A DNA stretch of 43,741 nt from an uncultured Prevotellaceae bacterium (lineage in GTDB: Bacteria > Bacteroidota > Bacteroidia > Bacteroidales > Bacteroidaceae), in the NCBI GenBank assembly GCA_900320255.1, contig ONRS01000126.1, positions 1 to 43,741 on the forward strand, written 5' to 3'. The position numbers were made by a program, and so were the translations under genes. The first letter of the stretch is position 1. Each line of letters starts with the position of its first letter. Shown piece by piece: positions 40,806 to 43,741 of the stretch. Below the pieces are notes generated by a model that did no database searches, was not told the DNA's origin, and saw only the letters and a program-made list of their open reading frames with translations.

Positions 40806-41214
40806 CCAAACGGTTCAACACTCCCTGCAGTATCTCGCGCATGCGGCCCTTGCCTATCAGCGGCGTGAGCGTCTCAATAGGCTCGGTCACGAAGACGCGC
40901 TGCCAGTCGATGCCCTCCGAGGCAAACACCTTCAGCGTCAGCTGCCAGGCGTGGTCGCGGGTGCCGCTCAGACGGCCGTGTGCTGCCTTCCGAATGAGCA
41001 GCGCGTTGTTGCGTACGGGGCGCTTCTTCTCCGTCATATACACGTTGCCGTCGCGCATGCCCTGCACCTTGAAGCAGCCCACGAAGGGCACTGCCTGTGC
41101 GTCCTCGCAGCACATGAAGTCCAGCGTGCGGAGTCCTGTTTCTGACTGGCTGAAGGTCATCATGCCTTCGAGCGTTACCTGGTTCCCGATAAGAACTTGT
41201 GTTATCTTTTTCAT
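40780..41214 (-). CDS. Unknown 144-residue protein of the IR-bounded segment
   Basis: Starting at the ATG at 41214 (MKKITQVLIGNQVTLEGMMT), a 144-residue basic protein with no motif I can name. Features: two adjacent cysteines (MCCED), a positively charged middle (TEKKRPVRNNALLIRK) and a C-terminal helix (MREILQGVLNRLD). The frame is open 23 codons further upstream. The chosen start gives a clean first strand and leaves a 125-bp leader after the -7 promoter element. The 26-bp overlap with the VirE-N gene implies coupled translation, so it may be an accessory replication factor (inference). Confidence 0.65.
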   Translation of the reverse strand: MKKITQVLIGNQVTLEGMMTFSQSETGLRTLDFMCCEDAQAVPFVGCFKVQGMRDGNVYMTEKKRPVRNNALLIRKAAHGRLSGTRDHAWQLTLKVFASEGIDWQRVFVTEPIETLTPLIGKGRMREILQGVLNRLDADDYATV

Positions 41215-41339
41215 TGTCTTAAAGTGGTTTTGTGAGCGGAAGTTCTGACTCTTTGCGCATTTACCCGGGAACATCCTCTTCACTCTCCAAACTCGGGGTT
41301 AAACGTTACGTCAATGCCGTTAGTGGTCGATTGACAATG

Positions 41340-41401
41340 CAAAGGTACAGTCCGATTATCCGACTGACAAAACACAAAAAAATCCGATTGTGTAATCGGA
41401 T
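41340..41401 (-). promoter_or_regulatory. Promoter with iterated TCCGATTA operator half-sites
   Basis: On the minus strand TTTG (41368-41371), 20 nt, TACCTTTG (41340-41347), driving the 144-residue/VirE-N/DUF3987 genes. Within and just upstream are three copies of a half-site: TCCGATTA (41351-41358), ATCCGATT (41382-41389) and its inverse AATCGGAT (41394-41401). The last two form a perfect 8-bp dyad with a GTGT spacer. One half-site lies between the two promoter boxes, ideal for a repressor. Confidence 0.65.
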
Positions 41402-41494
41402 AGCAGAAGAACAACTAAGACGCTGATAGTCAAGAAGAAAATTTTTTTGAAAATATTTTACGCCATGACGGCTCAACAAGCCAGTCGGACGCCT

Positions 41495-42742
41495 TTAATC
41501 GGAACGCCCCACATACTCAAGAACCCATTGGGCATAAGGCTGGCGCTTGCCCATGCCCAGGTACTTGGCCAGCGTGGCAGAATTCTCGCCGTCAAAGTCC
41601 AGCTGCTTCGACAGCTGGTTATACGTGCCCTTCAGCACACCGGCATCGCACAGCGTACCAATGATCATGCACTTCAGCGACAGACGCTTGTCGGCAACAG
41701 CCCACGTACGCGCTATCAGCTCACCCCACTCGGAGTGCATCAGCGCCTCCACAAACTGCTCACGCCACACAAGGTCGAAGCGCTTCTCGTCGGTGGTCAG
41801 CAGACTGAACCAACCCTCGGCAAGCAGTACCTTCAGCAGCTTCGACGGAGCAAAGAAGTTCAGCGGAGCCGCCTCGGCGGAAGTGCTGTTGACACGCTCC
41901 TGTTCGGCTGCAGTCAGGCGGAGCAGCTCGCCCTGCACCAGCTCCACCTTGTGCATGTAGTGCAGAAAGGCCGTACGCTTGGCCTTCGCGTTTTCCTCGT
42001 GGCGGCTGTTGAAGAAATGACGGCCTGCACGCACAGGGTCAACCACCAGACAGCCGTCCTTGAAGTCCACCAGCTGGCGCAGGGCGGCATAGTAGCGGTA
42101 CACCTTCGGCTTCAGCGGATTATCGTCGTCCAGCTGCTCGAAGGTCACCTCGCCCGGGTACCGCTTCGCACGCTGAATATGCTCCACGCGCGTGGCCAGC
42201 ACTCCCTTGGCGAAGAGGCTCAACAGCTTCTCCACCCGGTAGTCCTCAACATTCTCCAACAGCGGGTGACCGTAGCACTCGTCGTCACGCCACTCAGCAA
42301 ACGTCTGACGAGCCCTCCTGGCCGTTCCTGAGCTCATGTAGCGGCGCTTCTCGCTCTCGTAAAGGCGCACATACTCCTCGTCCTTGTGGCGGCGGTTCAG
42401 CTGGCTGTCCGTCTCTGACAACACCCCGCTCAGCTCGCCCAGCGCCGCGTTCACGGCCGCCGTCTGCTCGTGCACCTCGGCAGTAGTGTCCAGCCTCTCC
42501 TCCAGCTCCATCGTCAGCACACACTCTGCTTCCACAGCAAAGTCAATGTTGACGTCAGCATCAAGCACAGCCTCGCGGCTCACCAGCACCAGCACACCCT
42601 CGCGCAGCCCTTCAGTCACCTCGTGTAAGTCAGCAGCAATGCCCATCAGCCGGTACTTCGTGCCTGCCGACAACTGCTCGCTCCTGACCCGCTCAATCTG
42701 GTCAGAAAGCGCTGCTATCATAGTCTTATAGTTATTCTCCAT
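41495..42742 (-). CDS. Unknown 415-residue protein of the IR-bounded segment
   Basis: A 415-residue soluble, mostly alpha-helical protein that I do not recognise. The N-terminal ~150 residues are acidic and heptad-like (MENNYKTMIAALSDQIERVR; AAVNAALGELSGVLSETDSQ), suggesting a coiled coil. The middle has several aromatic/basic motifs (YRYYAALRQLVDFKDG). The last ~50 residues (AGVLKGTYNQLSKQLDFDGE; SATLAKYLGMGKRQPYAQWV) could be a helix-turn-helix and would fit a regulator of the nearby TCCGATTA sites, though that is speculative. It has its own promoter at 42821-42852. About 280 bp separate its end from the next gene start. Confidence 0.65.
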   Translation of the reverse strand: MENNYKTMIAALSDQIERVRSEQLSAGTKYRLMGIAADLHEVTEGLREGVLVLVSREAVLDADVNIDFAVEAECVLTMELEERLDTTAEVHEQTAAVNAALGELSGVLSETDSQLNRRHKDEEYVRLYESEKRRYMSSGTARRARQTFAEWRDDECYGHPLLENVEDYRVEKLLSLFAKGVLATRVEHIQRAKRYPGEVTFEQLDDDNPLKPKVYRYYAALRQLVDFKDGCLVVDPVRAGRHFFNSRHEENAKAKRTAFLHYMHKVELVQGELLRLTAAEQERVNSTSAEAAPLNFFAPSKLLKVLLAEGWFSLLTTDEKRFDLVWREQFVEALMHSEWGELIARTWAVADKRLSLKCMIIGTLCDAGVLKGTYNQLSKQLDFDGENSATLAKYLGMGKRQPYAQWVLEYVGRSD

Positions 42743-42820
42743 CCTTTCAATGATTTTTTATCCGTTAACACTTTCCTGATTACAACACACAGCCCCTCCG
42801 CCAACAAGGCGAAAGGACTA

Positions 42821-42852
42821 CAAAGGTAACCATAAATAATGGTACTGCCAAA
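42821..42852 (-). promoter_or_regulatory. Promoter of the 415-residue gene
   Basis: On the minus strand TTTG (42849-42852), 20 nt, TACCTTTG (42821-42828). The start codon is at 42742, leaving a leader of roughly 75 nt. Confidence 0.72.
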
Positions 42853-42879
42853 TGTTATTTGTTAAATTATTTCTTTTCT

Positions 42880-43227
42880 CTACGAAATCAATCTGATATA
42901 CTGAGTAATCTGATTATGCAAGGGGGGCAGGTCGTTAATGTAGGTATCCCAGATCAGCGTGGCATTGGTGATGACGTATCCATGTACCAGTACATTACGC
43001 ATGTCAATAATGTCACGCCAAGGCACCTCAGGATGGTTGTTGCGGAAATCCTTTGTCAGAAGATTTGCAGCCTCGCCTATGATCATCATGTTATAGACGA
43101 CAGCATGGAAACACATGATGTCGTTCTTCATATCCTCGAATGACTTCCCCTTCAGATAGTCATAGATATGATTGATGCACTCTTCAATATGGCGAAGACG
43201 GTCGATGTCTCTAATTGCTTCTCTCAT
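42880..43227 (-). CDS. hepT: HEPN-domain toxin (DUF86), HepT
   Basis: A 115-residue all-helical HEPN RNase-type toxin. The active-site motif R-x4-H-x-Y is intact: R77, H82, Y84 in MRNVLVHGY. In characterised HepT/MntA pairs the toxin cleaves RNA, and its tyrosine is AMPylated by MntA to neutralise it. The gene overlaps mntA by 17 bp in the usual antitoxin-first order and would be cotranscribed. It probably stabilises the segment or acts in phage defence; both are known for the family. Confidence 0.9.
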   Translation of the reverse strand: MREAIRDIDRLRHIEECINHIYDYLKGKSFEDMKNDIMCFHAVVYNMMIIGEAANLLTKDFRNNHPEVPWRDIIDMRNVLVHGYVITNATLIWDTYINDLPPLHNQITQYIRLIS

Positions 43228-43513
43228 AAATTACTTTCAAGTCATGATTGGCTGTTAATTGAGCGGCGGGACGAAGGGTGCCTTCCTCTACAAGGTCAAC
43301 CTTCCGGCCTATCTTTTCCTCTAATTCGCGCTGCATGCGGACATAGGCGAACAACCCAATAGGATTACTTCGGTCAAACTCCACCAGAATATCGACATCG
43401 CTGTCCTCCGTCTGCTCACCACGGGCATACGAGCCGAAGAGCCAAGCCTTCAGGACGGGTTGCGTCTTGAAGTATTCGGCTATCTGCTGTGTCAACACCT
43501 GTGTACTGTTCAT
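43211..43513 (-). CDS. mntA: Minimal nucleotidyltransferase antitoxin, MntA
   Basis: A 100-residue nucleotidyltransferase with the signature G-S-x10-D-x-D (G27, S28, D39, D41 in FGSYARGEQTEDSDVDILVE). Partner of the adjacent HEPN toxin, which it modifies with AMP. The frame is open up to 43612, into the right inverted repeat, but MNSTQVLTQQIAEYF at 43513 is the natural start, 22 bp after a -7 box. Catalytic aspartates are intact, so the antitoxin should be active. Confidence 0.9.
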   Translation of the reverse strand: MNSTQVLTQQIAEYFKTQPVLKAWLFGSYARGEQTEDSDVDILVEFDRSNPIGLFAYVRMQRELEEKIGRKVDLVEEGTLRPAAQLTANHDLKVIYERSN

Positions 43514-43535
43514 AGGTTCCTTATTTTTTCGCCTA

Positions 43536-43543
43536 CAAAGATA
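43536..43543 (-). promoter_or_regulatory. -7 promoter element of mntA-hepT
   Basis: TATCTTTG on the minus strand, 22 bp upstream of the mntA ATG. No well-spaced TTTG -33 was found. The promoter lies only 50 bp inside the right inverted repeat. Confidence 0.55.
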
Positions 43544-43592
43544 CAAAAAGTTTCTGAACAAAAAAGAATATCGGACAATTTTTTTCACAGGC

Positions 43593-43632
43593 AAAACCTT
43601 GCAACCTTGCAACCTTGCAACCTTGCATAAGG
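43593..43632. repeat. Right 40-bp inverted repeat (IR-R)
   Basis: Perfect reverse complement of 38459-38498, here reading AAAACCTTGCAACCTTGCAA and so on, ending GCATAAGG. It contains the same four octamers. It bounds the segment upstream of the mntA promoter. Confidence 0.9.
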
Positions 43633-43669
43633 TAGTTTTGAAGTAGGGTAGTGGGGGTGATTGTAATGT

Positions 43670-43707
43670 TATTATATATATATTATTATAATAATATATA
43701 TATAATA
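43670..43707. repeat. 38-bp perfect A/T palindrome
   Basis: Two 19-base arms with no spacer, centred between 43688 and 43689, composed only of A and T. The flanks (43709-43720) remain TA-rich. It lies 37 bp outside the right inverted repeat. Such a sequence can extrude as a cruciform and could be a target or recombination hot spot, a replication-related site, or a bidirectional transcription end. Confidence 0.85.
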
Positions 43708-43741
43708 CTATATATACTACTGCATCTTCTTCCTTTCAACA

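Larger units (their letters stand above)
38459..43632. mobile_element. Candidate IR-bounded segment of six co-directional genes
   Basis: A 5.17-kb interval delimited by perfect 40-bp inverted repeats. All six genes inside run on the minus strand from just inside the right repeat to the edge of the left one: mntA, hepT, a 415-residue unknown, a 144-residue unknown, a VirE-N protein, and a DUF3987 protein. No integrase, transposase or relaxase is present, and no target-site duplication is seen immediately outside the repeats. The VirE-N/DUF3987 pair occurs in mobile or variable loci of Bacteroidales. Mobility or inversion is inferred from the repeat arrangement only. Confidence 0.5.

Noticed and set aside
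38459..43632. A standard insertion sequence or composite transposon
   Set aside because: No transposase, no short IS-type terminal repeats and no target-site duplication: the bases outside the left repeat (GAAAAAGG) and outside the right repeat (TAGTTTTG) do not match.
1..43741. tRNA or rRNA genes
   Set aside because: I scanned the intergenic regions for T-loop and anticodon-arm patterns and saw none; a covariance search could still find one.

Overview
The window looks like chromosomal DNA of an anaerobic Bacteroidales bacterium, most likely Prevotella or a close relative. The basis is repeated TTTG-N19/20-TAnnTTTG promoters (the Bacteroidetes sigma-ABfr type), a pyruvate:ferredoxin oxidoreductase start at the left edge, a Dcu-type C4-dicarboxylate carrier, Bacteroidales-only families (DUF4296, DUF3256, VirE-N/BT4734, DUF3987), a MoxR/Bat operon, and surface proteins ending in a GxYxxNGKKxxxK tail. 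No rRNA, tRNA, integrase, transposase or CRISPR array was recognised.

Layout. 1-4.3 kb: start of nifJ, an AAA ATPase, an ATP-grasp-like protein, a small His-rich membrane protein and a Dcu transporter. 4.6-6.7 kb: an A/T-rich accessory patch of short, broken and stop/start-overlapping genes (DUF1810, a zinc-ribbon pseudogene, fragments). It is fused at about 6.19 kb to the tail of a surface-protein gene and looks like the decayed immunity-gene end of a polymorphic-toxin locus. 6.7-7.2 kb: a terminator, a promoter, a hairpin-rich segment and a 22-nt tandem array ahead of ileS. 7.2-17.4 kb: a tightly packed run ileS-dksA-like-lspA-DUF4296-small ORF-nucleoside transporter-bifunctional nuclease-rsmE-paaK-DUF3256, followed by a probable ~70-nt small RNA. 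17.6-19.7 kb (minus strand): DUF3298 lipoprotein, rsmG, MBL hydrolase. 20-25.3 kb: a COG0523 metallochaperone with a three-copy 22-bp repeat upstream, a YiiX-like hydrolase, a beta-helix surface protein, queC and radA. 25.4-29.2 kb: ftsY, rimO, and two HU genes, the second fused to a membrane segment and a LysM-like domain. 29.3-38.4 kb: the MoxR-DUF58-Bat operon with BatB-BatC and BatD-BatE fused, then a PAP2 phosphatase.

38.46-43.63 kb: six minus-strand genes (MntA/HepT toxin-antitoxin, an unknown 415-residue protein, an unknown 144-residue protein, a VirE-N/primase-like protein, a DUF3987 protein) lie between perfect 40-bp inverted repeats built from the octamer TGCAAGGT. A 38-bp perfect A/T palindrome sits just outside the right end. 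The segment has no recognisable recombinase, and it is my strongest candidate for an undescribed mobile or invertible unit.

A second theme is short tandem repeats with an exact 7-nt period at gene boundaries (radA/ftsY, moxR/DUF58, DUF4381-like/batA, batC/batD, inside the batD signal peptide, batE/PAP2). Because 7 is not a multiple of 3, the copy inside the batD signal peptide could behave as a phase-variation tract.
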